From the NCBI GenBank assembly GCA_009760855.2, contig WPIO01000025.1, positions 3,048,501-3,112,500 on the forward strand: DNA of 64,000 nt, in the 5' to 3' direction. How positions within the stretch are numbered: position 1 is the stretch's first letter; each line of letters opens with the position of its first letter. The notes below the pieces were generated by a model. It saw only the letters and a program-made list of their open reading frames with translations. It was not told where the DNA came from and made no database searches. This DNA comes from Cristatella mucedo (Eukaryota > Bryozoa > Phylactolaemata > Cristatellidae). Below, in pieces: positions 25,187-36,912 of this stretch. Both the position numbers and the translations under genes were made by a program.

Positions 25187-26130
25187 CTTATATGATATAT
25201 ATATATATATATATATCTTTCTCTCTCTCTCTCTCTCTCCCTCCCTCTCTCTTAAAGCCTGCACGCTTTTTTGTTGGAGCTGATTCTCGATGGCCACCAG
25301 GAGGTGACCAAATTTGTGAATTCTTGCAGCTTCTGTTAGAAACCATAGGATACGGCCGCACAAATCACTCACCCCAACACGGTTGCCCAGTTTCCTTGGC
25401 AGCAAGTCACGACCGATCTCTTCGAGCGCAAGAGATGACGGTATCTGGATGTAATCGACTTTTAATCTCGATATATGTAAATCACTCCATTATCAAAATC
25501 AAAGACCAAACACGTGATGGCTGAACTGCAGGCTATATTGCAAAAACGGAGTTTACCAGAGTCATTGCAGTCGGACAACGGTCCACAATTTTCATCTCGT
25601 GAATTTGGCGATTTCGCGAGACGATACGGGTTAAAGTACTTTACGACCAGCCCAAACTTACCAAAAGCGAACAGAGAAGTGGAAATAGCTGTACAAACAG
25701 CCAAATCTACTGTGAGGCAGCCTGATCCGTGCATTGCTATACTTTATAGGATGACGCCTTACACCTCCAAAGGCTTTAGCCGAGCACAACTGATTGTGGG
25801 ACGACATGTGAGGACAACGTTGCCCGTGCTCCTTCGGTACGCCGAACCACAATGGCCGGCAAAAGGAGACTCAACGACAGCCGCGAAAAAGTGCTGCCAC
25901 AGCGCTAGCACGATCGCCATTATTCTGCTCGACCACTTTCACCTGTTCAGCCCGGCTAACAGGTATTAGTGCGGAATGAGGGCGAAAGAAGCTCAAGCGC
26001 AAGTGCAACCGTGCCAGCTCTAACGGGTGCACCTCGGTCGTTTGTCGTACAGACTAAAAATGGCTGCACACTTCAACGGAGCAGGAGGCGTCTTAGACCG
26101 ATTGACACCAACGTACGGGTTACTAACAGC
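24480..26130 (+). mobile_element. Ty3/gypsy LTR-retrotransposon fossil (protease side and integrase)
   Basis: Near 24,880-25,020 the plus strand carries a stretch of the kind that follows the gypsy aspartic protease active site (LACKGTFKAN, then PVYIV). From about 25,270 to 25,970 it carries the integrase core, including SLPESLQSDNGPQFSS with the DNGxxF catalytic block and the following YTSPxxPxxNGxVE-type region. Near 26,030-26,100 is a stretch like the integrase C-terminal end (RRRLRPIDTN). The reverse transcriptase and RNase H that normally lie between protease and integrase are absent; a microsatellite cluster sits at that junction. No LTRs were recognised. It is a fossil with several breaks and one large internal loss. 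Confidence 0.78.
25079..25252. repeat. Triplicated (AT)n array with spacer, then (CT)n
   Basis: Three (AT)n tracts are separated by near-identical spacers of the form GTACGAAGATCAT, followed by a CT tract at 25,217-25,250. The spacer plus array repeats as a unit, and the arrays are flanked by ATGATC/GATCAT, so each can fold back on itself. Confidence 0.93.
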
Positions 26131-26640
26131 GAATCTTCTTGAGCTTTCTTCCCTACGTCTACCGAACACTAAAACGTCGTTGCAAGGTCAGTCTTAAAGT
26201 GCTGAGATGAGATGCCCATCTCTCAAGATGAAATGACAATAAAGTCTGGCAGGGTGGTATTGCTGCTCCGATGGCTAGATCTTTGAAAACAAGACTGTTC
26301 CTATTTGGAATGAAAGTGTGATAATAGAGCTACTGGAATGGATCCACAGCAACGTGACCAATCAGGAGAGGCCCCTCTCGGCCAGCGGTCAAGGTTATTT
26401 CATAATATGGCTGCCAACAAGTGTCGCGTTGTCATCCACTAGCTGCTTTCCATTACGCTCAAAACTCAGGAACTGTACTGAACTGAGGATTCCTTCATGT
26501 AAGACCGATCACTTCGTCATTTTTTCAAAGATCACAGCGCACAAGGCCTTGACAATGGTCTTCAGTTGAATTATGACCAGGTTTGACAGCTACCATGGGT
26601 TGGACCTCGTCTAATAGAATAATAAAATAGTAAGTAAATA
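26130..26640. other. No recognisable feature
   Basis: Downstream of the gypsy integrase end, where a 3' LTR would be expected. No LTR-like repeat of this sequence is seen elsewhere in the window. Confidence 0.4.
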
Positions 26641-26760
26641 CTAGCTGATTTAACAGCCTCTTTTGCATAGCGACAGAAGAGCCTTGATGGCTATCACCAC
26701 CTCTTGCAGTGGCAGTAAAGGATTGCCCACCGCAGGATTCGAATATAATACCACATTAAT
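26641..26760 (-). mobile_element. SINE-2 (tRNA-derived) copy, 5'-truncated
   Basis: The minus strand reads TTCGAATCCTGCGGTGGGCA (B box and just after), then GCAAGAGGTGGTGATAGCC, GGCTCTTCTGTCGCTATGC and AGAGGCTGTTAAATCAGCTAG. It aligns with the copies at 35,837-36,000 and 56,741-56,912 and, on the plus strand, 48,008-48,172. The tRNA-like 5' part is missing here. The SINE-2 body and end differ from SINE-1, so this is a separate family with an unknown LINE partner. Confidence 0.8.
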
Positions 26761-26764
26761 AATG

Positions 26765-27875
26765 ACGCACCTTTATTCGCCAACCATTGGCGTAGTAAAC
26801 TGGCTTTGACACTTGCGGTGCCAATGTTATGTCATTGTTTGCCGGCCGGAAGCTATCAAAATGAGATGGTAACATCCGCTAAGAAAGAGTTTCCACTCCA
26901 TGGGAGAACGGAGACTGGCAGTAGCAAGATGCAAGCGACTGATTTTAATCGGATGGTGACACTGACACAAATGGAACTATATGGAAATAATCAATACAGT
27001 AGCGCTTCTTTGGAGCGAATAAATTAGTAATGATCCCACTTACTTTGGGAATTATTTTGCAGCTTTATATACTGCCAAACAGGACACTAACCACCCACGG
27101 CCTTTAAGATCGTACTTGTTTAGCTGCAGCACTTATAACTACTTGCCATTTTCCTGACAATTCAATGAAAGGGTTTCTTCGAAGTGATCCATTTTTAGAG
27201 ATCACTTGAATCTTGTCTCCTGAGAATCTTTAGTCACGAAATATATCCACTTCTAGGTAGCGTTGCTAAATTATCGTCGCCCTCAACAGTCCGACAAAGC
27301 GTTAAAAAGTTCTACTCTCTTATAAATGCAACAGAGCATTTCCACTGGTACGGCGCTATTCAGTATTGATTAAAGCTCTCCAAGCTGTATAATAATACCA
27401 TTTTAAATACAATAGCATCATATTATGCTATTTTTTATTTCTAAAATCATGAAAACAAGTGATATCGATTGCTTAACATTTATTTCCTAGCAAGTGTAGT
27501 GGTTTTTATGTCTGGACAGAACTGAGCCGCAAAAGTAGCGGTGCTAGTTATAGCCGAAGCGCGATGAATACTAGTGAAACCCTGAACCCTGTGTTGCGGC
27601 TAGTGACTTTTAGGTGCGGCACCTATGCACGGAGGTATGCTGACGGTAGCGGAAAATGGCACCATCGAAGAGTGTCCATATCTGAAGATCGAAAGTCATA
27701 TCCATTTCGTAGAGAAGTCTATTTGGCAGCGACGGTCGGTTACTGCCATTCTACGGTGGTCACGACGTGCAAGAAATCTCGCGTGAAAGTCAAGGCCTAG
27801 AGTTCAAATCAGCTCAACTTCTGGAGCACCAACTTCAGGACTAATGCATGGCTTAGATTTGTACGCTAACTACCT
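26765..27875. other. No recognisable gene
   Basis: Plus-strand frames of 73 and 78 residues (26,806-27,027 and 27,564-27,800) have no motif. AT-rich around 27,360-27,500. No repeats read. Confidence 0.45.
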
Positions 27876-27876
27876 T

Positions 27877-29450
27877 AAAATAACAAAAACACACTTGGTA
27901 AAGCACCCTCAGAGACTTAATCTCTTTCTAAGCGCATTAAATTTGCTGCAAAGGGAAACACGGTCGAATGGTTAGTAATAGCATGCTCAATAAACAACAA
28001 GAATAACATGGTTAGGGGTGAAATGTACAGGGTGAAAATGCAAGTGCGGTTAGTGGCAGCACGCACCAGTCTCAGCACGCATAAGCACATAGAGGACGAA
28101 TCGCAGGGACCCACCAAATGCCGTGATAAATAGTAGCGTTTTTTAATTTCTTTTAAATGTTATCAAGTAAGGGGATGTCTTGACGGAAGTCGGGAGTTAG
28201 TTCCAGGCTTTGAGAGCATACGAACTAAAGGCACGATCTCCAAAGCATGTGAGGTTTCGTACGAGGTATAGGCAAGCAAATAGATTTCGAAAAGCGGGCG
28301 GTACGATCCTTGGCTTGGTGGGGGAGTATTTCTGATAGGTACGCTGGAGCCAAAGAATGAAGGGACCTAAAGTGAGTGACACAATCTCGAAGTCACTGGT
28401 AGCCAGTGCAGGTCGGCGAGAAGCGGTGTGATGGGGCAACTGTGACGCTCATGACAGATAAGCCTAGCTGCACAGTTTTACACCAGCTGTGAGCGCTCGA
28501 TCGTACAGGCCGGAGGCCTGCAAGCAGTGAGTTACAGAAATCAAGATCGAATGTTACAAATGCATGGATCAACTTAGACGTGGCATCCTTATCTAAAAAA
28601 GCCCAAATTTTAGCAATGTTATGTAGCTGAAAGTAGGAAGACCTGACTGTGGAGCTGATGTGGTCGTCTGTTGAAAGGTCACTTTGGAATTTGACATCTA
28701 GATTACGTGCAGATTCAACAAGAGATATGCTGGCTAGGTCAATTTTGAGCGTTAGCCTTTCCAATTTCTGAATCACACTTGATATGATAATAACTAGTAA
28801 GTTGGTTTTATTATCCTTCAATTTAGGAAAATTTGATGCCGTCCATGTGCGGATGTCCTCAATATACGCAGCAAGGGAGTTGAGAGAATTCGAAATTCTT
28901 AAGGGCTAAGAGGAATCAAAGCAAAGGTACAACTGAGTGTCATCCTCATAGAAGTGAAAGCCTAGATTATGCTTGGAGATCACATCGGCAAGAGGGAGAG
29001 TATAAACCGTGAAAAGAACTGGACCAAGCACGGAGTTCTGTGGTACCCCACATGTTAGAGGTTCCTCGGATGATCTTTGTCCATTCACATCAATATACTG
29101 GACTATCTCGCTGAGATAGGACCTGAAACATTGCAACGCAGTGACAGTAATTCCCAGGCGAGATGAGAGGCTCTCAAAAAGGACTTGGCGATCGATAGCA
29201 TCAAAAGCTGCTGAAAGATCGAGAAAAAGAAGCAGGGATACTCTATCCATGTCTGCCTTTCTAAGTAGGTCGTTTTACACCCGAGGCCAAGCTGACTCTG
29301 TAGAGAGTGATTAGTTCTAAAACCAGACTGGAAGTTACTAGCAAGGTTTGAACTTTCAAAATATGAGTTCAGTTGGTCTCCCACGACTTTTTCAGGAATC
29401 TTTGACAAGAAAGGTAGAAGGTTTGCGGACGCACCCACAGGCAGACTTTT
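27877..29450 (-). mobile_element. LINE-A, longest copy: reverse transcriptase to 3' tail
   Basis: Reading the minus strand, it enters the reverse transcriptase at LLPFLSKIPEKVVGDQLN (29,420). Next come RT motif A (LFLDLSAAFDAID, near 29,230), motif B (CGVPQNSVLGPVLF, near 29,050) and motif C as FHFYEDDTQLY near 28,960. The catalytic YADD has become YEDD. A stop follows DSS at 28,906. The C-terminal domain resumes with KDNKTNLLV (28,821), then SKLIHAFVTFDLDFCNSLLAG and WNS... at 28,200. The 3' untranslated region and terminal hairpin reach 27,877. At least two frameshifts and a stop disable it. 5'-truncated: no endonuclease or ORF1. RT motifs and the hairpin plus (ATT)n end put it in the L2/CR1 group. 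Confidence 0.9.
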
Positions 29451-29459
29451 GAAAGGAAG

Positions 29460-30535
29460 TGAACAGTAAAGTTACTGAGAATCAGAACCAGAACTCCATT
29501 GCATTCGTTTTACGACATGCAGCGATTCGGCAATCGTTCCATCGTCACAGTCGCAAGAAATTGGTCGACATGCAAGCGCGCAAAGATGAGGGTGTCGCAT
29601 TTGTCCAGAGGCAAAGCATGCCAAATCACCAAAGAAAAGGCCGCCCAGACATAATGATTCAAAAAGAGGGCCGTCAATTAACAGACGATGGCTAGAAGAG
29701 GAGTCTTCGTGCAAACTTGGTTCTAGCACAATTGTAGGCAGCCAGTCCCCACACTTATCGAAAAGCAGTGGCATGTGACGTACAGAATTTCCATCACGCC
29801 GAATATTGCCTGCAGTGACTCATAGCCAGCGTAAGACAGTGACATGACCCACATCGCCACAGAACTGCGCTTAAAATGAACAAAAAAATGATCCTCATCG
29901 AGCCTGCAGCCTGAGAGTTGGCACCGTTCACTGTGTCCGTCGTAGTGCGCAATATCAGCAGTGTAATAGCAGAGAATTGAAGCTGCTTATCCAGCATCAG
30001 AGCAACAGTCCGTAACCTCGGAATTCTGCACAGTTCGCAGTTTCGAAGCAAGTTACGACAGTCACAGGCGTCTCGCATTTTATATAGCCAGCGCAGGAAG
30101 GACGCCCAGTTCGTTTCTTGCGTTCGTTATCCGAAATGGCTACGGCACCAGACAGGTGCACGCTGGCAGCAGCCATTTATATGTTCTCGTGTCAAGTGAT
30201 AAACACGGGCTTCTCTAGCCGCATATCTGGTTCAGCCAAAGCCACCACATTGAGCTTCAACTAGGTCTACAGTTGAGCTCTAGTGGTCACCTGTCCCTCC
30301 CCCCCCCCGATATATTTTAGATAACTTCAGTAAGTTCAATCAATGAGTCATCCTGAGCACACTTTATGTCCGGACTCTTAATATTCTTTACATTGCTCTC
30401 GGAAGACTTTGGTTAGCCATTACATTTGCGGAAGATATTTCTAAATTTTCATTCTAACTTTGACATACCACGCAGTTCCAAAATAGATCCCACGCCGAAG
30501 CTCTATCTACCTTTCCATTTCCCCCTCAGTCGCTT
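29460..30535. other. No recognisable feature
   Basis: Frames of 78-100 residues on both strands (29,459-29,774; 29,794-30,078 minus) show no motif. This is upstream of the 5'-truncated LINE and may be the pre-insertion locus. A C8 tract and pyrimidine-rich sequence begin near 30,290. Confidence 0.4.
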
Positions 30536-30537
30536 CT

Positions 30538-30830
30538 CTATCTCGCTATCTCTCTCTCTCTCTCTCTCTCTTTCTATCTCTCTCTCTTTCTATCTCTCTC
30601 CCTCTCTATCTCTCTCTCTCTCCCCCTCTCTCTCACTCTCACCCCCTCTCTCTCCCCTTCTCTCTCTCCCCCTCTCTCTCTCTCTCTCTCTTTCTCACTC
30701 ACTCTCACCATTCTTTCGCACTCTCTTTGTTTTCCTTTACCTCCCTTTCGCTTCTCTTCCTCACTATTTTCTCTTCCCCTAGCTCTAGTTTTTCCTGTTT
30801 CTCTCTTCCCTCTCTCTCACTCTCCGCATG
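30538..30830. repeat. (CT)n / (CTCC)-type pyrimidine tract
   Basis: Nearly 300 bases of interrupted CTCTCTCT, CCCCTCTCTCT and TTTCTATCTCTC. The 118-residue SLSLS frame is a repeat artefact. Confidence 0.95.
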
Positions 30831-30834
30831 AAAC

Positions 30835-32725
30835 CTTGTGGCAGAAATTTTCTAAATAGGGCTTTTCTCTTGAAACTGTAAGTTTGACAGTACTATGTGC
30901 GATACTATCCACCCTGGCCTTCTATGTCCTTCGTGGAGAAGTAGCATGCGTTTTACTCCCAACAAACCCCAGATGGTACGGCATCGTATCGGCAAATGTA
31001 TTACATTATTGGATTGCTAAAAAGTGCAAGGTAGTTCCCGGGGCAGTGCTCAGAATGCCAGAGAACGCACTTGTGACAGATCCCACAGATAAAGATCAGC
31101 TGCATGCCCGTCAGCACGCCGCACGAAGCGGTGATCGTCAAGTAAGTCTTCCGGAACTGCCCTCCTGACTTGGGGCGACAAAAGACTACCATCGAGCTGC
31201 AAGTCTAGCACTGCTTTAGTAAAAATCTGTCTGGTCACAATAACAAACAGATAAGCCTTTGTATAATAAATGCTATAGATAACATTGTCCAAGCTCAACG
31301 GAAATCTTGCAGGATGTCATGCATTAGCTTTCATATACACTTACTGGGTAATGAGTGGGTAAATCGCCTCCCATGGTTTTCTCCTATCGTGTAGAAAAAT
31401 GTAGAGTCGCCATCAGCTATTCTGCCTGCCGATCAAGCGTACAGGAAGGTTAAACAAATAATTCTCGTCCGTTTAAAACGTCCCAGTTGAGTTATCCGTC
31501 TGAACAGCCTAGGCAGACTGTTCCGGTACCTCCACTGTAGGTCGATAGTTGTACACGCGCTGCAGGTGCTCGCAGAGGTCACAGAGGTCGCAGAGGCGCA
31601 AGCTCAGCACAACTCATTTCCCTATCGTTATTTAAGCATTCGTGTAAAAAGCATAGACGGTTGAAGCAAACAACTCTCTCTCATACAGTGGTATGAGAAC
31701 TGCACTGGCTTTTACGCCGCACGTAACGGGCATATAGAATTTCAGGCCTCAGGACTCAAGCCCTTGACCCGGATCGTGAATTGTAAGCACGGTGCTGCTG
31801 AGCACAGTGGCATTACCTGCCTTGAATCGCTCAGAACCCTTCGTTATATTGTGGACTGGTAAATGACACAAATGCTTAGGTCAGCTAGACGTACAGTTGA
31901 GGTCGATGCCCGAGGATAGAGATGCCTCTCGTTTCAAATCGAAGTCGCATTCTATTAAAGTCTATATATACAGCGATTGCGAAGCTCGAGTGCACTGTGT
32001 CAGGTCAACATAGCTTAGTGCATTGCACGGGCTAACTATGTTCTTCAGTAAAGATAGGTCAGAAACGGAAGCTTTAATTCTTATTTCAGCGAGCCAAACA
32101 TCGAGCGTCATCGCATCCGTATCCTCACGTCTGCCCCGCGACACACGAGCAACCCAGCTTGTCAGTGCAGCCACTAAAGAATCCAAGTAGCACACTCTTC
32201 AGCCGCTACATGCACGTTTGACTGCAAGCCATCTAACTAACCAGTGCGTAATGCGGATCGTTGTAAGGAGATTTTCTTACTTCGGGCTAACCGAAACAGT
32301 TCGCATTTACCCTCCCTCCACGCCCGAGCCAAAGCGAGCCAGGAGAGTCGGGCGCTGGAAGACCTTTGGACAGCCAGTCCGGACAGTCAGTCAGAACAGT
32401 CACCAACAGCAGTATTTGCATGATTGCATTTGACTACAGTAAAGTAATTATTCTCGGTTTTCACTATGTAGGGAGCACTTTAAGGGGAATGGCGAGGCAG
32501 CGAGCGACACCGTCACGTGGTATCGTTAAATCGTCGTCTCCTCAGGAAGCGCTGGCCTTGGCTAGCACCAGCCCGTCGCTGCGCGTCGTCCGAAGTTTCG
32601 ATTCGCCGATGTAAGGCTGACTTACTTCGGTCTGAACGCTTTCGGAGTCGCGTGTGTGCTAAATGAGCGAAACGATCGGCGGCTGAGCTGGCAGATTTTC
32701 TCGCGGCGACCTCTGAACTCAGTAA
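30835..32725. other. No recognisable gene in 1.9 kb
   Basis: Overlapping frames of 63-94 residues at 30,884-31,298 on both strands and smaller ones to 32,614 show no motif. No SINE or LINE tails seen. Confidence 0.45.
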
Positions 32726-32726
32726 G

Positions 32727-32795
32727 AAGCAAATATAAAGCGCCTAGAGAGAGATTGAGTTCTCTGAGAGCGCTCTATCAAGTGTGGTACTATAA
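32727..32795 (+). mobile_element. LINE-A terminal hairpin only
   Basis: GCAAATATAAAGCGCCTAGA, then GAGTTCTCTGAGAGCGCTCT and ATCAAGTGTGG, followed by a degraded ATT-rich tail. This is the last about 65 bases of the family, plus strand, an extreme 5' truncation. Confidence 0.8.
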
Positions 32796-32799
32796 CTGT

Positions 32800-34530
32800 T
32801 ATTACTATTAAGAAAATTTTGCACCATTGTGGAAATTAACCCAAATCGCTTTGCGTGTATTGGCCGCACATTTCTCTGCTCAAGTCTCAGACGTAAGCTT
32901 TGCTGTACAGCTGCGGAATGCTTTTTGGCGTTACGAGTAGCCCAAAGCACCGAAGTGTGTGTATGTGCGCGTTCCGAGGTATATTTCGCACACGTCCCGA
33001 TCTCTCTTGCCTACTTTAGCAGTTACTCGGTGAAGCGCTTCGAGTCGGCGCTGCAATTGAGTCAGCGCTGACTGCTCGGAGGCGCAACCTTCGGCTACTG
33101 AGGCCAAGCTTCGGCGAGGTGGTAGACGGACGCTCCGCGGCGGCGACTCTCACTTCACCGCTATAGCTCCGCTCACATTTCTGCCACGCTCTGCTTTCCC
33201 CGTCCTAGACCAACCGTGCCAGCCGCTTGCTGCCGCCATCTCTGAACCTTGATCAGCGCCTTGTGCCTCGACTGTTTACCAGACTTTATTTACCATTCTT
33301 CGTGGGTCTGCTGCGAGCTCGCCTGCTGCCTAGACCCAGGGCGACTTGGCCGGCTGTGTAAACCTATTATTATACAGTGCATACCAATCTCACTTAGTCA
33401 GGCACGCGGGACACGATTTCTAAGAAAATCTGTTCAGAAACGTCGTTAGCGAGGACAGCTCCTTGGCAGGCCGCAGGTTTAAGTACTCGGAAAAGCACAA
33501 GAGACAGCTGGCGCGGCCGACGTGCCGTACCGCTCTGCTCGCCGAGGGCGCGGGTCGTAGGCCCATTTTCCCCCGGGTCGAGCTAGTGGTACGTTCTCGG
33601 TTACTCTAATACGATCATTACGGCCGACGTCTACAGAGCTCGCAATTCGCGCATGTTTTATTTACGCGGTCCTTTCAGTGAGCTGTGCATTGCTTGCTTT
33701 CTCAGTTGCGATAGAAGCTCTGCAATCTGCACAGGCTGCACCGATCCATTCGCTAACTCGACGAGCTAGCGGTTTGGTGTTTTCGGCCTGATAATTATTG
33801 TACTCATCCTCAGACTTTTGCAAAGTCTTTGGTCAGTGATAGTTGGGATGTTTTTGCTGGGGCAAACTGCATGAGTATCAATCTCACTGTACTCGAAGCC
33901 TCATATAAGAAATAAATTGGCCATCTCCGCCTATTTTTCTCGATAGCCGTTGTTTTTAGAGCTGTATATCGCTGCCCACTAATCGTGCGCAGTATGACTT
34001 CGTAGCAGTCGTGCCCCAAGGAAAACTTGGGACATGCGCCGGCATTCGAGCTGTGCTCTGCATACTGGCACCACACGCTTACCGGCACTAGCTGATTGCA
34101 CGCTGGCACCCCGTGCACACCCATCGGAGCTAATTGGCTCTAATTTTTTGTAACCTGCAATGAACTAATGTGTATATTATGAAATGCATGTCGATGGTAC
34201 TAGGCCTAGGGTTAATATCTGTAAAAAATAAAGTCATAGACTACTTCTTACATTTCTTCGCTCGTTCCTTGTACAGTTGTTTGGGGGCATCTCAGGGTGA
34301 AGTCCAGCAGTAGTCAGCTAGCATTGTAGTGGACCATTTTATCTGGTATCTTTGTTCAATTGTTGCGATATCTGTACGCTAACGTTCGCCATGTACATCA
34401 CAACAGAGCATTTCAAAGAGACCGCTGGGTGCTCAAAAGGTAGCGCCGAGAATGATGGAATTCATGCAGAACTTCCCATAGCACAGTCATGTCAGTGAAC
34501 AAAGCCAAATGGGAACGAATAAATTAGTAG
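32800..34530. other. No recognisable gene; local GC-rich patch
   Basis: The part around 33,050-33,600 is GC- and CpG-rich. Frames of 66-104 residues (33,249-33,449 plus; 33,810-34,124 minus) have no motif. Confidence 0.45.
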
Positions 34531-34636
34531 CTATCCCACTAACACATGAAACACGTGCATTTTTGTACATCCCTGCTGCAGTCCCATTAAAAGGGCCACT
34601 ACCTTCAAATCACCACAGAGGTGCCAGCTGTACTTG

Positions 34637-35136
34637 CTTCATTCTATGGCTCCAGCCTACCTTTCAGATATACTACCCCATCAGGCAAAGCATCGTACCA
34701 CTCGCTTTTCGGAATCCAACAGTCTAGAAATACCTCGTACAAACCTTAAATCCTTTGGAGACCGTGCATTTAGCTCGTATGCTCCCAAAGCCTGGAACTC
34801 CCTCCCGACCTGCATCAGAACATCCCCTGACCTGACCACATTTAAAAGAAACTTAAAAACATACCTATTTAGGACAGCATTTAGTGGGTCCTTGTGATTC
34901 GTCCTCGATGTGCTTATGCGTGCTGACACTGTTCATGCTGCCACTAACCACATTTGCATGCTGACCCAGTGCATGTAACCCCTAACCATGTTATTCATTT
35001 TGTTTGTTTTTCAAGCATGATTTTACTTACTATTCTATTGCGTATCACTTTGCAGCAAATGTAAAGCGCCTAGAAAGAGATTAAGTTCTCTGAGGGCGCT
35101 TTATCAAGTGCAATATTATTATTATTATTATTATTA
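34637..35136 (+). mobile_element. LINE-A, young 5'-truncated copy
   Basis: This covers the last 84 codons of the LINE protein (SMAPAYLSDILPHQAKHRTT to FRTAFSGSL, then TGA), the full 3' untranslated region, the terminal hairpin and (ATT)n. Compared base by base with 40,015-40,499 I see two differences in about 485 bases and no indels, so both inserted recently or from the same source copy. It lies inside the orphan-family pseudogene, whose coding sequence continues on both sides. Confidence 0.95.
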
Positions 35137-35836
35137 CTCAATGGAATTTAGTAGCTGCTTAAACTTATCGCATGTCCGTTTCATGTGGACAGCCTGCCCT
35201 ACTGGAATAGATGTAAAACGATTTCCATTGTAAAAATGCACAGCCTTAATACTCGGCTTTGAAGAGCCTACAAATAGTCTCCTTTCTTGCAAGTCATTAG
35301 TGATTTTTAAGGCATTTACGAGGCCCTTAATATCAGAACAGAATAGCAGATTATTTTCCTTTCTGAAGAAAGGCTTCCGGTAGCGAATTCAATGCAAAGT
35401 AATTGTGACATCTTCTTCAAAAAGTTTCCATTGTTGAAGTCTTGATCCAAGAGATTCTGCCTTGCTCGTGGATAAGTCCAAATCCTAAACCAGGTCATTT
35501 AGTTCGTCCGGTGTTATTTTGCATGGGGTTGATGATACACCGCAGTAAAAAAATCGGGATCACTGCATGCTGACGTACTAAGAGAAGAACAGGTCGGCTC
35601 ACCCTGGTCTTCATTAGATGAATCAAGAGAATATTCTGCCGAAGGTTCTGGAATAGGAAGTCCCTCACCATGTGGAAATGGTCTCGATGCAGACGAAATG
35701 TTTGGGTAGGCTATTTTCGACTTCTTTTGCCTCGTTATTCCGCCGGAAAGAGGAGTAACCAAGGAGAAGTAACAGTCATCTGTGTGGTTGCTTGGCTCTC
35801 TCTACGCCATAAAGACTGCAAACATCGTTATTAATT

Positions 35837-36000
35837 GCTAGCTGATTTAACAGCCTCTTTTTATGGCGACAGAAAAGCCTTTACGGCTATCAGCACCACT
35901 CGCAGATGCAATACAGGATAGCCCACCGCAGGACTCTAACCCACGACCTCGGGACTGAGGTCATGAAAATCAACCGCCTTACCTAGTGTGCCATTACGAC
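35837..36000 (-). mobile_element. SINE-2 copy, near full length
   Basis: On the minus strand it starts GTCGTAATGGCACACTAGGT (A-box region). GTGGGTTAGAGTCCTGCGG (B box) lies about 50 bases downstream, then the SINE-2 body ends in AGAGGCTGTTAAATCAGCTAGC. The A-to-B-box spacing and the GGTTxGAxTCC B box are typical of tRNA-derived RNA polymerase III promoters. It interrupts the orphan-family coding sequence just after its cysteine-containing start region. Confidence 0.85.
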
Positions 36001-36494
36001 TCACCATTTGACGGTCTTTTGCCATTCAACCAGTGTAAAAGCTGCGTTGCACATTTGGCACAGCATATGTGCGGGGGCCCAAGGCTGGTCTTGGTCACCA
36101 ACCTTGCATCGGAAGTAAAGATGATACGCCGCCTTCTTCTTCACTTGGGATGAAGTGATCCTTTTCTTCCGGTTGGCAAATGTCACTTCCCCACAAATAT
36201 AGTAAAAATCCTCCACGGTATTAGCTCACTTTCGAGGCATTAAGGTATCCATATTGTACCACTATGGATAAAATAATAACACTTTAATGTCACTGTTGAC
36301 TGTCTCGCACAAAGTCTGAAATATTTTAAATGCTCAGCCTTTCCAATTGGGATCTATGATGTCAGCTTAGTGCAGCAGCCGCATGACAGTAGTATTGCAT
36401 TGCATCCGAAAATAATGCAATCGACTCTGGATAATTTTTAATGATGGTATTATGTAATGTGATGCAATATTACATCATTTAATATTACATATCA

Positions 36495-36814
36495 ATATTA
36501 CATCGTAAGTTTTAAATAAAGGAAATGTATGCAATTTAGATGAGATGCCTAAGACGCGCAAACTATTTTTGCCGTCGTACTCTTGACTAAACCAATCCAA
36601 TTTTAGCAATAATCTTTAGGCAAAGAGGGCTTACTTGAAGGCAATGTACTCATCCCATGAAAATTCTACTGCTGAGTGCTCGGCGTAGACATTAAAGCCC
36701 TGATTTTATTTGATGATGAAATCATCTGAGAGACGAAAGAGTATAGTTAAATATAGATAGATATATATCTATATTTAATATATAGTTATTAATTATATTA
36801 TAATAGAATTATAT

Positions 36815-36912
<98 letters not shown>

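Larger units (their letters stand above)
34550..36243 (-). pseudogene. Uncharacterised multi-phylum family member, split by a SINE and a LINE
   Basis: Minus-strand coding pieces appear in family order. The start region has YYICGEVTF, YFRCKVGDQDQPWAP and CQMC (36,216-36,001). The middle has REPSNHTDDCYFSL, YPNISSASRPFPHGEGLPIP and an acidic/serine-rich linker (35,830-35,515). Then come ELNDLV, LGSRLQQWKLFEED and PSIKAVHFYNGNRFTSIPVG (35,510-35,150), and beyond the LINE SWHLCGDLKVVALLMGLQQG (34,636-34,555). I recall this motif set, with paired cysteines at the start, from repeated uncharacterised proteins of arthropods and cnidarians. I cannot name a domain or activity. Its multicopy habit suggests a mobile element or a gene carried by one. 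SINE-2 (35,837-36,000) and LINE-A (34,637-35,136) lie inside it. It is broken in several places and not functional. Confidence 0.7.
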
